NCBI RefSeq assembly: GCF_001686925.1 | Contig: NZ_LVEN01000012.1 | Coordinates: 341,519-405,518, forward strand | Reading direction: 5' to 3' | Length of the DNA: 64,000 nucleotides | Source of the DNA: Flavobacterium piscis | Lineage (GTDB): Bacteria > Bacteroidota > Bacteroidia > Flavobacteriales > Flavobacteriaceae | Shown: positions 25,995 to 36,189 of the stretch, in pieces | How positions within the stretch are numbered: position 1 is the first letter of the stretch | Layout of the letters: each line of letters opens with the position of its first letter | Notes under the pieces: model-generated | What the model saw: the letters and a program-made list of their open reading frames with translations, nothing else | What the model was told of the DNA's origin: nothing | Database searches by the model: none | Program-made: the position numbers and the translations under genes

Positions 25995-28900
25995 TTAATT
26001 ATTCAGCGTAAAATTTAATCCAACAGAAATCGTAGTTGGTCTAGGATAATTATTGTATCTGTCAATTCCGGGAGCCGCTAATCCGGTTAAATCCATTACT
26101 CCGGTTTGATTGATACCGTCTTGCGCATTTAAACCAATTTCAGGATCTACACCTTTGTATTTTGTAAATACGGCAAGGTTTTCTCCCATAAGATAAATTC
26201 TAAGTTTTGAACTTTTGTATTTTAATGGCAAAGTATATCCTACTGAAACTGTTTGAAGTCTGAAAAAAGAAGCGTCTTCGATCCAGTAATCTGAATATTT
26301 TGGAGCTGATGTTATGCCGCTATTCAGGAAATCATCCGGAACATTAAAAGTGGGTAATCTGTTAGGATCGTTCAACATCATGTTGGTTGCGTTTAATGCT
26401 TTTTGACCAAACATTCCGTATCCTGTAACACCTAAATCAAAATTTCCGTAAGTAAAATTCATTCCGATACCCATTGTCAAATCAGGCTGAATATTTCCTA
26501 AATCTCTTTTATCAGCATCTACCAGAGCACTTTCTGCCACTACACTTCCCGCTGCATTATAGTATTGAATTTTACCATCTGCATCAAGACCGGCATTTTT
26601 GAATCCCCAAAAAGTTCCAACGGGATAACCCTCGGCAATAATTTGAGAATATTGTCCTGACATACCCGCTAATCCGTGAAGAGATCCGCTGTAAATGACG
26701 TCTGTTTTATAAGTAGGATTCGATAACTTTTCTATTTTTTGAACGTTATGTCCTAAAGTTAAATTGGCATTCCATGAAAATTTATCTCCTTTTATGATAT
26801 CTGCATTCAATGTAAGCTCCACTCCTTTATTAGACATTTCACCAACGTTAGCCAGCATTGTTCCTACTAAATAAGGAGGCTGAGGCACTTCGTAAGTATA
26901 AAGCAAATCGTCTGTGTTTTTTGAATAATATTCGAATGAACCTGTAATTCTGTTGAATAAACTAAAATCGACACCAATGTTCAATTGTTTTGTTGATTCC
27001 CATTTTAAATCAGGATTTGGGTTTTGTTTTGGCGAATAAGCCAAACTCCATCTTCCTGTAGTGGGATCGTAATAACTGTCGTTACCCACACCTAAAATCG
27101 AAAGCGATTTGTACTCTCCAATTCCGTCCTGATTACCGGTAACTCCATAACCTACTCTAAATTTAAGAGTGTCTAACCAACCTTTTGTTGAACTCATAAA
27201 TTCCTCGCTCGAAACTTTCCAGGCTACAGATGCAGATGGAAAAGTTCCCCATTTATTGTTTTCTCCAAAACGGCTTGAACCATCTCTTCTTACTGTACCG
27301 GTTAGCAAATATTTTCCGTCATAAGAATAGTTGGCGCGGGCATAAAACGAAACCAAATTTGATTTCCCTTTATATGAATACACATCGCCCAAACGATAAT
27401 TGTAACCTGCACCAAGATTGTTATAACTAAAAGCATCAGTAACAAAACCACTACGCTGTGCGCCAAAACCTTCGTAAATATTCTCTAAGTAAGAATATCC
27501 GGCAAGAGCTCCAATAGTGTGTTTATCAATAACTTTATTATAATTTACATACAGTTCTCCTTGCGCATTGGCATATTCAGCATATGTTTTTTGAGCATAT
27601 CCTTTTTCATCTATTCCCTCCATAATGGCGTAAGATGGCTTGTATGTGCTACCTTTTACTGCATTATGTTCGTATGAAATATTCGCTACAGCAAGAAAAT
27701 CTTTTAAAAATTTCACTTCGGTTTTAAAATAACCTAATAATCTGTGTCTTTCGTTATCAACGGTTCTGTTGGTTAAAATTTCAACCGGATTTTGGTAAAT
27801 ATTTCCACTTACAGCAGAGAATTCTCCGTTAGCATCATAAACCGGAATGGTTGGATTTAAATTGTAAGCACGCTCAAAAATTCTGTAATCCATTGGGTGC
27901 CATTTATCAACATTGGCAAATAAACCCATGTCGAATTTTACGTCTTTATTATCTCCAAGATATTGGTAAGCGTTAATATTTCCGCTTAATCTTTCAAGAC
28001 CTGTTTTTTTGATAACTCCTTCGTTGTTTAAGTACGAAAGTGAAGTTCTAAAACCGCTATCAGCTTTACCAGAATTAATACTTAAAGTATGCGATTGCGA
28101 AATAGCGGTTTGCTGGATTGCTTTTTGCCAGTTTGTATTTCCACCATAATCAACAGCATCATTGTTTCCTGTATTACGGACATAACCTCTCCATTGATTG
28201 GCTGATAAAAGATCTAAATTATCTGTTACATAACCCACACTTGATAATCCGCTGTAGGTTACAGAAACTCCTTTTGTACCAGATTTTGTTGTAATGATAA
28301 TAACACCGTTTGCTCCTCTTGATCCGTAAATGGCTGTCGCCGAAGCATCTTTAAGAACGTCTACTGATTTAATATCTGATGGCTGAACGATATTGATATC
28401 AACCCCGGCAATACCATCAACCACAATAAGCGGACTGTTGCTTGCCGTAAGTGAAGTTCCTCCACGTAAACGTATGGTAGAACCTGCAGCAGGATCTCCA
28501 GAAGGACGAATGATATTTAATCCCGCTACTTTTCCTTGCAAAACCTGTTCTGTAGAAGAGATTGTTCCTTTTACCAGATCATCGGCTTTTACACTTGAAA
28601 TTGCACCTGTTAAATCTGATTTCTTTTGCGTTCCGTACCCAACAGAAACTACCTGAACTTCGGCAAGCTGATAACCATCATTTTGCAAACGAACGTCGAT
28701 GTTTTGTTTTGTTGCCGCTGTAATCTGAACCTTTTGGTTGGTAGATCCAATAAACGAAACTTCGATAGCACCTCCTACGGCTACATTCAAGACAAATTTT
28801 CCGTCAAAATCTGTAGTGGTTGCATTTCTGGTTCCAACCTCAATTACCGTTGCTCCCGGCAATACACTTCCTGTATTATCATAAACAGTACCTGATACCT

Positions 28901-29015
28901 GCTTTTTTTCCTGCGCAAACATTCCTGCGGAAAGAAAAAGCATGAAAATCATGAATACCACATTTTTAGTAGTCCACATTTGATGCAGGACTATTTTTTT
29001 ATTTTTACTATTCAT
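25995..29015 (-). CDS. susC: SusC/RagA-family TonB-linked outer membrane protein
   Basis: The 1006-residue protein has a signal peptide, a carboxypeptidase-regulatory-like domain (VSGTVYDNTGSVLPGATVIE), a TonB box region, a plug domain (VLQGKVAGLNIIRPSGDPAA; ATAIYGSRGANGVIIITTKS) and a 22-strand barrel ending FTLNN. It imports oligosaccharides across the outer membrane using proton-motive force through TonB. The signal peptide begins either at the first Met or at the Met of MWTTKNVVFMIFML twelve residues in. It pairs with the adjacent SusD and follows two surface protein genes in the same operon. Confidence 0.96.
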   Translation of the reverse strand: MNSKNKKIVLHQMWTTKNVVFMIFMLFLSAGMFAQEKKQVSGTVYDNTGSVLPGATVIEVGTRNATTTDFDGKFVLNVAVGGAIEVSFIGSTNQKVQITAATKQNIDVRLQNDGYQLAEVQVVSVGYGTQKKSDLTGAISSVKADDLVKGTISSTEQVLQGKVAGLNIIRPSGDPAAGSTIRLRGGTSLTASNSPLIVVDGIAGVDINIVQPSDIKSVDVLKDASATAIYGSRGANGVIIITTKSGTKGVSVTYSGLSSVGYVTDNLDLLSANQWRGYVRNTGNNDAVDYGGNTNWQKAIQQTAISQSHTLSINSGKADSGFRTSLSYLNNEGVIKKTGLERLSGNINAYQYLGDNKDVKFDMGLFANVDKWHPMDYRIFERAYNLNPTIPVYDANGEFSAVSGNIYQNPVEILTNRTVDNERHRLLGYFKTEVKFLKDFLAVANISYEHNAVKGSTYKPSYAIMEGIDEKGYAQKTYAEYANAQGELYVNYNKVIDKHTIGALAGYSYLENIYEGFGAQRSGFVTDAFSYNNLGAGYNYRLGDVYSYKGKSNLVSFYARANYSYDGKYLLTGTVRRDGSSRFGENNKWGTFPSASVAWKVSSEEFMSSTKGWLDTLKFRVGYGVTGNQDGIGEYKSLSILGVGNDSYYDPTTGRWSLAYSPKQNPNPDLKWESTKQLNIGVDFSLFNRITGSFEYYSKNTDDLLYTYEVPQPPYLVGTMLANVGEMSNKGVELTLNADIIKGDKFSWNANLTLGHNVQKIEKLSNPTYKTDVIYSGSLHGLAGMSGQYSQIIAEGYPVGTFWGFKNAGLDADGKIQYYNAAGSVVAESALVDADKRDLGNIQPDLTMGIGMNFTYGNFDLGVTGYGMFGQKALNATNMMLNDPNRLPTFNVPDDFLNSGITSAPKYSDYWIEDASFFRLQTVSVGYTLPLKYKSSKLRIYLMGENLAVFTKYKGVDPEIGLNAQDGINQTGVMDLTGLAAPGIDRYNNYPRPTTISVGLNFTLNN

Positions 29016-29135
29016 ATCTAGTTATTTATTTTTTTATATCGGTCATATGTAATTTGCATATCAATTTTTGGCATTACGACCAATTTTTGGGTTATGCTCA
29101 TTTCATTAGAATTGATGTTTTAATTTGATAGTGAA

Positions 29136-30218
29136 TTACTTGTCTAAAGTTTTAAGTGGAATCGTTGTATTCGAAATTGTTTTGTCTTTATTGTCTTTTA
29201 CCACAACATGAATTTCACTTAAATTTGGAACATCCTTAAGTTCTGAAACCAAATTCACAAATCCTTTTATTTCAGCCGTTCCTCCGGTAAACTCGCCCGA
29301 AATAACTTTGCTTCCGGCTGTAATGGTGTAGATTAATTTGTTTACACCCGATTCGTTATTTTTTCTTGACATTCCAAGAAAATCTTTCTGACTTATCTGT
29401 AAAGGGAAAAATCCAAAAACCGGTGCTGGTGGTGGTACAAAAGCTCCAGCGTACAAAACCTGATCCGGAGTTGTTCCTGCCCAGTTGTCTTTTACCATAA
29501 GGAAAACCAGATTTTCCATCACGAAACCGTCCGGAGCATTGTAATAATCTTTTGGAACTAAATCCATTTTATAAAAACCGTTTCCTAAGTCTTTCAATTT
29601 TGTTTTTTCGGCAATTTCCGGTTTCGATGCTTCGTACATTTGCTGAATAGTCCAGTCGTTAAGTCCGCTATGCATGTGTACGCTTGTTGCACCTGCAAAT
29701 CCCGAAGCCAGATTGGCATTAAACAAAATACTAACTCCTTTATCGATTGTTGGTTTTGTTGGGTAAGCTCTGATCAGCTCATTCGCCGTATAAAATGAAG
29801 AAAAATCCGTGTATGGCATATTCGCCACTTCACTTTGTTTCGATCCGTTTTTGTTTTTTATACGAAGCCAAAATCCTGCACTTGCTGCAATTTCAGTTGG
29901 GGTTCTGGAGAAATATTCTGTTGGAGTTAAAGTAATACTCCAGATTTTGTCTTTTACATGAGTAAGTTTCGCAAAGTCTGATGAGTTTTCCCAATTTCCT
30001 GCATCCGGTTCTGATGGCGACCAAATCCATAAATATAAAACTTCATTTTCAGCAAATGTTGTCGCTGAAAGATCAAAAAACCACGTCACTTTTTCATCAT
30101 ATTTGTATACTACAGGAAATGATGTCATACTGCCTACAGCTCCGGTTGTTTCTTGTGCCTGCACAAAATTAGGAGCGATTAATAAGGCAAGTAAAATTGT
30201 ATATATAAATTTTTTCAT
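29136..30218 (-). CDS. PUL-associated secreted protein, SusE/SusF-like (possibly DUF4961)
   Basis: The 360-residue protein has a signal peptide (MKKFIYTILLALLIAPNFVQ, then AQ). Two similar beta-sandwich parts are visible: VTWFFDLSATTFAENEVLYL with WSPSEPDAGNWENSS, and ILFNANLASGFAGATSVHMH with WTIQQMYEAS. Both resemble carbohydrate-binding or secreted-protein repeat units found in genes placed beside SusC/SusD. No lipobox cysteine is present, so it may be periplasmic or secreted. I infer glycan binding from context. It is 120 bases upstream of susC and 8 bases after the DUF5004-like gene. Confidence 0.65.
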   Translation of the reverse strand: MKKFIYTILLALLIAPNFVQAQETTGAVGSMTSFPVVYKYDEKVTWFFDLSATTFAENEVLYLWIWSPSEPDAGNWENSSDFAKLTHVKDKIWSITLTPTEYFSRTPTEIAASAGFWLRIKNKNGSKQSEVANMPYTDFSSFYTANELIRAYPTKPTIDKGVSILFNANLASGFAGATSVHMHSGLNDWTIQQMYEASKPEIAEKTKLKDLGNGFYKMDLVPKDYYNAPDGFVMENLVFLMVKDNWAGTTPDQVLYAGAFVPPPAPVFGFFPLQISQKDFLGMSRKNNESGVNKLIYTITAGSKVISGEFTGGTAEIKGFVNLVSELKDVPNLSEIHVVVKDNKDKTISNTTIPLKTLDK

Positions 30219-30226
30219 ATTACTTT

Positions 30227-30751
30227 TTAATTAATAGCAGTTAATTTAAACACATAGGAAATAAACACACTTCCGCCGGAAACACGTGCTAACTGAATTT
30301 CCATCTCTCCGTTTTTGCCCGGAACCGATGATAATCGAAGTTCATCTGTTTTTTGAGTTTTTTGAGCATCACTGTACAAATAAATTTTGACAGGGTTACC
30401 CGGATTTGTTGGCTGAAAATCTGAACTTAACTGCCAGTATCCTTTTGGAGCAAATAAAGGAGGAACATCTCCTGTAACTTCGTAACTTGTTGGATTGTTC
30501 TTTTCATCTACATTAAACTTGATTTTAAAATCTTCGTAGTTGAAATAGGTACTCAAGTTTTCTTCGCTTGGCTCGATCTTATTTGCCTTTGCAAATTCAT
30601 CGACCATTTTCAAATTTGTCAATCCCCAGTTTCCATTTACTTTCTCATAAATGGTAATCGGATCAACGTAGCTTCCGTCTTCTGTGTTATCACAGCCAAT
30701 GGCAAATAAACACATAAAAACAGCTAACCAGTAAATACTTTTACATCTCAT
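30227..30751 (-). CDS. PUL-associated lipoprotein (DUF5004-like)
   Basis: The 174-residue protein begins with a lipoprotein signal (AVFMCLFAIGCDNTEDGSYV). The mature part is a single lipocalin-like beta-domain (EKVNGNWGLTNLKMVDEFAK, PKGYWQLSSDFQPTNPGNPV). DUF5004 proteins of this size occur with SusC/SusD genes in Bacteroidota; I assign it tentatively. It is the first gene of the leftward PUL operon, 485 bases from the divergent susR gene, and is probably a surface or periplasmic glycan-binding accessory. Confidence 0.6.
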   Translation of the reverse strand: MRCKSIYWLAVFMCLFAIGCDNTEDGSYVDPITIYEKVNGNWGLTNLKMVDEFAKANKIEPSEENLSTYFNYEDFKIKFNVDEKNNPTSYEVTGDVPPLFAPKGYWQLSSDFQPTNPGNPVKIYLYSDAQKTQKTDELRLSSVPGKNGEMEIQLARVSGGSVFISYVFKLTAIN

Positions 30752-31236
30752 AAATTTTGGTTTTTGTTAGTTTTTTTTATCCCTTAAAAAGGACAGTACG
30801 AAACTAGAGGTTAAATAAATCTAAAAAAAAACATCTGTGAAAAATCAAGATATAATTCAGTAATTTAAAACTCTAATTAATTAAAAATCAACAAACTATA
30901 ACATTTTCGTAAATTAAAAAATCAAGGTTCTGTTGAGATGAAAAACGCAAATAAACTATGGTAAAAATGACAATAACTAAATTAAAACAGATTTTTTTTT
31001 CACTATACATATATTTAATTCCTTTTTATTGTATAATTGCAAGTTATTAGAGTACTTTTAACATTCTAAACCCGGTTTCACACGATAATTACTTCACTTT
31101 TCTTATATATATTACAAAAGAAGCTACACAATTTTAAAAGTTGCTAATCATCAGCTCTTAAACTATTTTTGAATTAAAAACGAATTAACTCAAGCCGAAC
31201 TAAATTTTTTCTTACCTCCTAAACCAAACCAAAAAC
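30752..31236. promoter_or_regulatory. Divergent control region of the PUL
   Basis: This 485-base AT-rich gap separates susR from the leftward operon and is the expected binding region for SusR. Going right, TTG at 31141-31143 and TATTTTTG at 31164-31171 are 20 bases apart and fit the Bacteroidota promoter, about 65 bases before the susR ATG. Going left, only a weak box (TAGTTTCG, minus strand 30799-30806) is seen, as expected for an activated promoter. No gene lies here. Confidence 0.55.
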
Positions 31237-32835
31237 ATGCGAAGAATAGTAATTCTGTATTTTTTACTTGCAGGTTTTTCTCTCTCTGCGAAAGAGACAA
31301 ATCCTGTTCTGGAAGAATTAGATAAAGTACTCCTTAAAAAGGAAATCTACTTAAAACAGAAGTATCGTAAAATAGAAACGCTAAAGAAAAACGTTTCCAA
31401 GTTTACTCTGAGCCAGAACAACGAACAGCTTTATGATACTTATATGCTGCTGTTTGAAGAATATAAATCTTTCAAATACGACTCGGCTTATTACTATTTA
31501 GAACAAGCCAAGATCAAAGCTATCGTACTTAAAGAACCTATTTATTTGGCCAAAAGCCGAATTAAAGAAGGTTTTGTATTGCTTTCCTCAGGTCTTTTTA
31601 AAGAAGCTATTGATACCCTGAATGTTATCGACGATAAAAAACTCGATCAAAGAAATAAATTCGAATTTTATTCGATCAAAGCCCGCGCTTATTATGATCT
31701 GGCAGATTATAATAAAGATCAGCGTTTCAATATCCATTACATACAGCAAGGAAATCATTTCCTCAAAAAGGCGTTAGAATTAATAGGAACCAATACGAAC
31801 GAATATTGGGCCGCAGAGAGCTTAAAACGCCTAAAACAGCAAGACTGGCGTGGCGCCGAATTTGCGTTCAGCTACTGGATCAACAATTATCAATTACCAT
31901 CTGATTATTACGGAATTGCAACTTCAAGTCTGGGCTATATTTATTCTGAAAGAGGCTATACTAAAAAGGCGATTCAATATCTTGCTCTTGCAGCTATCGC
32001 CGATGTCAAAAATGCTACAAAAGAAACCGTTGCCCTTAGAAATTTGGCCAATGAACTCTTTAAAATGGGGTATCTGGACAAAGCCAATGAGTACATTAAT
32101 ATTGCCATGGATGATGCGACTTTTTATAATGCGAGACATCGTAAAATTGAAATTTCGTCGATATTGCCTATTATCGAAAAAGCGCAATTAAACAATGTAA
32201 AAGAAAAAAATGATAAACTCGAAAAGATTATTATTCTGCTAACGATTCTTACGGTAATTATTATTTTGTTTTCGATTATCATTTTTAAACAATTGAAAGA
32301 AAGAAATAAAGCCAGAAAAATAATGGCTTCGTCATACGCGCAGCTTCAGGAAATGAATATTAGTCTGAGTGAAGCTAATGCTATTAAAGAGGAATACATT
32401 ACTTATTTTATAAAGGCAACTTCAGCTTTCATTAATAAAATAGATCACATTCAGAAAAGCACGCTTCATAAAATCATTACCAAAAAAACAGACGAAGTTA
32501 TTGCAAGTTTAAAACGCTATAATGTAAAGGAAGAGCGCGAGAATCTTTTTCATCAGTTTGACGAAATCTTCCTAAAGTTATTCCCCACTTTCGTAACCGA
32601 TTTTAATCATTTATTCCCAAACGATCATAAATGTGTGGTAAAAAAAGGAGAACTTTTAAATACTGAATTGCGCATTTTCGCTTTGTATCGCTTAGGCATT
32701 CAGGACAGCAATCAAATGGCGGAATTTCTGGAACTTTCTGTAGCTACCATTTATACGTACAAAACCAGAATCAAAAGCAAATCAGATTTTAAGGATACTT
32801 TTGAAGAGAAGATTATGGCGATTAAAACGATATAA
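31237..32835 (+). CDS. susR: SusR-like transcriptional regulator (DUF6377)
   Basis: The 532-residue protein has a signal-like N-terminus ([18 protein letters not shown]), a periplasmic TPR-like region (about 20-320: [40 protein letters not shown]), one membrane helix (about 330-350, [18 protein letters not shown]), a coiled-coil linker and a C-terminal cytoplasmic helix-turn-helix ([20 protein letters not shown], then [15 protein letters not shown]). This is the layout of B. thetaiotaomicron SusR, which senses maltose-type oligosaccharides and activates the sus operon. It faces the PUL operon across a 485-base control region. Confidence 0.9.
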   Translation: MRRIVILYFLLAGFSLSAKETNPVLEELDKVLLKKEIYLKQKYRKIETLKKNVSKFTLSQNNEQLYDTYMLLFEEYKSFKYDSAYYYLEQAKIKAIVLKEPIYLAKSRIKEGFVLLSSGLFKEAIDTLNVIDDKKLDQRNKFEFYSIKARAYYDLADYNKDQRFNIHYIQQGNHFLKKALELIGTNTNEYWAAESLKRLKQQDWRGAEFAFSYWINNYQLPSDYYGIATSSLGYIYSERGYTKKAIQYLALAAIADVKNATKETVALRNLANELFKMGYLDKANEYINIAMDDATFYNARHRKIEISSILPIIEKAQLNNVKEKNDKLEKIIILLTILTVIIILFSIIIFKQLKERNKARKIMASSYAQLQEMNISLSEANAIKEEYITYFIKATSAFINKIDHIQKSTLHKIITKKTDEVIASLKRYNVKEERENLFHQFDEIFLKLFPTFVTDFNHLFPNDHKCVVKKGELLNTELRIFALYRLGIQDSNQMAEFLELSVATIYTYKTRIKSKSDFKDTFEEKIMAIKTI

Positions 32836-32842
32836 TTTTTTT

Positions 32843-33065
32843 GCCCACGGATTTTACGGGTTTAAACGGATTATCGCAGATTCTCTTTTTTTCAACCTTT
32901 GAGAAAAAATAGCCACGAATTCACGAATTATTCACATAATGACTGTGCATAATAATTCGTGAATTCGTGGCTGTTTTTCTAATCCTTTATTCGGTTCCCA
33001 AATCATACAAATTCATCTAATAAAAAATCTGTGAAAATCCGTTTAAACCCGTAAAATCCGTGGCC
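32843..33065. repeat. Nested inverted repeats between convergent genes
   Basis: The outer arms (32845-32872 and 33036-33063, start CCACGGATTTTACGGGTTTA) are perfect over 28 bases. The inner arms (32911-32932 and 32951-32972, AGCCACGAATTCACGAATTA) are perfect over 22 bases. The outer arms begin 9 and 10 bases after the stops of susR and the convergent desaturase gene. The inner hairpin is followed by T-rich DNA on both strands and could end transcription both ways. Confidence 0.85.
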
Positions 33066-33073
33066 CAATTTTT

Positions 33074-34297
33074 TCACTCTGAAGCCTCTAATTGAAGAAC
33101 AACATTTTGATATCGTGTACTTAACGAAAATAACTGTTCTGCAAAAATCATAATGGCTAGCGGAATAAAGAAAAATGAAGTTAAATTTTCTATGTATAAA
33201 AAGTACGTCGTAAACATAAAAATACGCGCATATTCAAGATAGTACATCCATTTTCGCTGTTCTAATAAAGCACCACAATTGACTAAAGTTATGAGGATAA
33301 TCGAAAGCACAAAAACCTTATCAACAACATTCAAATATTCGAAATAATACGTAAAAACTGTTAAAAATAAAGTGCAGAATCCCAATTGAATATATAGATA
33401 ATTCTTAAATCGAAGCCTTTGATGCGGATTGGTTTTATCCTGCAGAAATCGCTTTTCTAATATAGGACGAATATCCTGATCCATGTGTGCGGGACTTCCA
33501 AAAACGGCTTTCCATTTGGCTTTAAAGCCTTCAGAACGTTTCCATAATTCGTAGATTTCAAAATAATAATGAAAATGCTGCCAAAGGAAACTATAACTTT
33601 TTAGCGGATGCGTTAAACCGTATTTTGGTTTTTCTTCTTCTTCCTGAAAAGTGCCAAAAAGACGATCCCAAAAGGTAAACATATCGCCATAATTTTTATC
33701 TAAATATTTCTCGTCAGAAGCATGGTGAACGCCATGAACAGATGGTGTTACAAAAACATATTCCAGCCATTTTATTCGGCCTATAAGTTGTGTGTGCGTG
33801 AAGAAAGAATAAGCACCGTGAACAATAAGCATAGTAATGACCATTGACGGATGAAAACCAACCAACGGAAGTACGCACCAAAATCCGGTTCTTACAACGG
33901 CCTGAAAAGTAGTAATTCTGGCCGCCGCGGTAAAATTAAATTCTTCGCTATGATGATGCACAATATGTGCAGCCCAGAAAAAGTTGACTTCATGCCCCAA
34001 TCGATGGTACCAATACCAAACAAAATCAGTAGCAAGAATCAAGGCAAACCAAACAAAAACATTGCTTGGGATATCAAAAATTCTATAATTGTCATATATC
34101 AAATAATACAATTGATAAAAACTTGCGGCTATAAATAAATTGATCAGTCGCTCTGCAATACCAATGCTAATATTAGACACTGAACTTTCGTAGTTAAAAA
34201 TTTCCGGTCTCTTTTTGCGTTGCACTAATTTATATTCTAAAAATAAAAACAGAAAAAAAGCAGGCATTGCAAAAGCTAGAAAATTAATATGTTTCAT
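33074..34297 (-). CDS. Sterol desaturase/fatty acid hydroxylase superfamily protein
   Basis: The 407-residue integral membrane protein carries the histidine clusters of the family: WYWYHRLGHEVNFFWAAHIV ending in HHHSEEF, HTQLIGR, and VHGVHHASDEKYLDKNYGDM with FWDRLFGTF. These bind a di-iron centre that hydroxylates or desaturates a lipid with O2. Bacterial relatives act on fatty acids, carotenoids or ether lipids; the substrate is unknown. A second hydrophobic half (about 300-400) with four further helices extends beyond the usual 280 residues. The ATG at 34297 starts MKHINFLAFAMP. The gene is convergent with susR. Confidence 0.88.
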   Translation of the reverse strand: MKHINFLAFAMPAFFLFLFLEYKLVQRKKRPEIFNYESSVSNISIGIAERLINLFIAASFYQLYYLIYDNYRIFDIPSNVFVWFALILATDFVWYWYHRLGHEVNFFWAAHIVHHHSEEFNFTAAARITTFQAVVRTGFWCVLPLVGFHPSMVITMLIVHGAYSFFTHTQLIGRIKWLEYVFVTPSVHGVHHASDEKYLDKNYGDMFTFWDRLFGTFQEEEEKPKYGLTHPLKSYSFLWQHFHYYFEIYELWKRSEGFKAKWKAVFGSPAHMDQDIRPILEKRFLQDKTNPHQRLRFKNYLYIQLGFCTLFLTVFTYYFEYLNVVDKVFVLSIILITLVNCGALLEQRKWMYYLEYARIFMFTTYFLYIENLTSFFFIPLAIMIFAEQLFSLSTRYQNVVLQLEASE

Positions 34298-34368
34298 TTT
34301 AAAAATTCCTTTTTTGATTTAAAAAAAACTCAAATACATTTTACTATAAACACAGGGACAATTATTTT

Positions 34369-34519
34369 TAACACATAGAAACATAGCTTTTGCTTACTCA
34401 AAAAAAAGGACGTTTCACTTATCTAAATTCACATCCCGATAGCTATCGGGACTATGCGAAAGAAATGTATTTCTTTTTGTATCCTTTATTTCACATAAAA
34501 TCCTATGTTTCTATGTGTT
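34369..34519. repeat. Nested palindromes between glutamate dehydrogenase and desaturase genes
   Basis: Perfect 17-bp outer arms (34369-34385 AACACATAGAAACATAG and 34503-34519) enclose TCCCGATAGCTATCGGGA (about 34433-34450) and AAAGAAATGTATTTCTTT (about 34458-34475). The CCCGATAGC motif recurs at about 43137-43155. An 87-codon open frame here is repeat DNA. The rest of the gap 34298-34649 shows no gene. Confidence 0.75.
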
Positions 34520-34649
34520 TAATAATTTTTTACGTCATACAGTGCATTACTATTAACTTAAAACAAAGATATTTTCATAGATTAATACCTTCTCTTTTGA
34601 AAATAATAGTAATCAATGAAAACAGTCTTTATATGCTAAAACCTAATTT

Positions 34650-35936
34650 TTAATTCTGCTTAAATTTTGGCTCAGCCAAAGCAACTTCTTTTACAGATTG
34701 TGTATCGGCTACTTTTTGCAAAGCAATAATGTAGGCAGCAATACGTGGCGTTACATTGTGTTTGGCAGCGATTCTAAAAACAGTTTCAAAACCTTTTTCT
34801 AAAATATCCTCTAAGCGTGTATTAATCTGATGGATTCTCCAGGATTCTAAAAGCGAATTCTGAAGCCATTCAAAATAAGAAACAGTAACTCCGCCGGCAT
34901 TCGCTAAAATATCCGGAACTACCAATACATTATTATGATGTAATATTTGATCAGCATCAGACGAAACTGGTCCGTTTGCACCTTCTACAATAATTTTAGC
35001 ACGAATGTCATGGGCATTTTTTTGCGTGATTACATCTTCTTTGGCAGCCGGAATCAATACATCTACATCTAACAATAAGAGATCTTCATGTTTGATGGCT
35101 ACTGAATTTGGATATCCTTTAATGCTTTTGTTATTCAAATTATAATACAGAATTAATTCCGGAATATTCAATCCCGCGGGATTGTAAAAAGCTTCAGAAA
35201 CATCACTAACGGCGACTACTTTTAGTCCTTTTTCGAACAAAAACAAAGCCGAATGCAATCCTACATTACCAAATCCCTGAATCGCCACAGTAGATCTTGC
35301 AGGTCTTAGTTTTAGTTTTTGAAGCGCCAATAAGGTAATGATGCTCACGCCTCTTCCGGTTGCTTCTACCCTGCCCAAAGATCCTCCTGAATGCAAATGT
35401 TTCCCGGTTACAACGGCATGAATTGTTTTGCCGTGAACCAGTGAAAATTCATCCATCAGCCAGCCCATTTCATCAGGGCCTGTTCCCATGTCTGGAGCAG
35501 GAACATCTTTTTCCGGACCAAAAATATCCGCTAAAGCTTTCGTATACGCTCTTGTAATTTTTTCTAATTCACTTTTAGAAAGTGTTCTTGGGTCACAAAT
35601 GATTCCGCCTTTTGCTCCTCCAAACGGAATTCCGGTTACAGCAGATTTCCAGGTCATCCAGGCAGCAAGTGCTTTTACTTCGTCAAGATTTACGGCATTA
35701 TCGTAGCGAATTCCACCTTTTGATGGCCCTAAAGCCGTATTGTGAATTACACGATATCCCTCGAAGTTTTGCTCTTTTCCGTTATCTAATGTGATAGAAA
35801 AATTAACAACAATTTGTTTTTCCGGTCGTTGCAGTTTCTGCCTGATAGATTCATCCAAATTTAAGATATCCGCAGCGATATTAAAGCGATCAATCATCGA
35901 TTGAAAGGGATTCTGTTTTATTAATTGTGTACTCAT
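34650..35936 (-). CDS. Glu/Leu/Phe/Val family (glutamate) dehydrogenase
   Basis: The 428-residue protein has the length and motifs of hexameric bacterial glutamate dehydrogenase: HNTALGPSKGGIRYDNAVNL, the catalytic region TGIPFGGAKGGIICDPRTLS, DVPAPDMGTGPDEMGWLMDE and the dinucleotide fold VAIQGFGNVGLHSALFLFEK, then IPAAKEDVIT and IIVEGANGPVSSDADQIL. It converts glutamate to 2-oxoglutarate and ammonium with NAD(P)+. Asp of AVSDVS after the second strand of the Rossmann fold favours NAD, suggesting a catabolic role. It is monocistronic; a short peptide gene with its own terminator lies upstream on the same strand. Confidence 0.95.
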   Translation of the reverse strand: MSTQLIKQNPFQSMIDRFNIAADILNLDESIRQKLQRPEKQIVVNFSITLDNGKEQNFEGYRVIHNTALGPSKGGIRYDNAVNLDEVKALAAWMTWKSAVTGIPFGGAKGGIICDPRTLSKSELEKITRAYTKALADIFGPEKDVPAPDMGTGPDEMGWLMDEFSLVHGKTIHAVVTGKHLHSGGSLGRVEATGRGVSIITLLALQKLKLRPARSTVAIQGFGNVGLHSALFLFEKGLKVVAVSDVSEAFYNPAGLNIPELILYYNLNNKSIKGYPNSVAIKHEDLLLLDVDVLIPAAKEDVITQKNAHDIRAKIIVEGANGPVSSDADQILHHNNVLVVPDILANAGGVTVSYFEWLQNSLLESWRIHQINTRLEDILEKGFETVFRIAAKHNVTPRIAAYIIALQKVADTQSVKEVALAEPKFKQN

Positions 35937-36126
35937 GATATATATTTTTTTAATTTGGGTTTATTGGGTTTAGAAATTAATCCATTAAAAAAGTCCTTTT
36001 GATAGTTACAAAGAGCTTTTATTATTTTAATAATTACTACAACATGGAATTTTAATCAGACAACATTCCATCATACTATTTGTATTTCTATTTGATCTCA
36101 TTTTATTCATTTTTTAATGGTTCTAA

Positions 36127-36163
36127 AAAAAAAGCCTTTCATGGTGCATGAAAGGCTAAAAAA
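36127..36163 (-). terminator. Terminator of the 28-residue peptide gene
   Basis: Minus-strand stem AGCCTTTCAT / ATGAAAGGCT with a 5-base loop and nine T. It comes 27-30 bases after the stop of the small frame at 36190 and 190 bases before glutamate dehydrogenase. Confidence 0.85.
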
Positions 36164-36189
36164 AAAAATAACTAACAAGTTTTTCTCTA

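Noticed and set aside
34390..34653. 87-codon + strand frame
   Set aside because: It lies in nested palindromic repeat DNA and overlaps the end of glutamate dehydrogenase.
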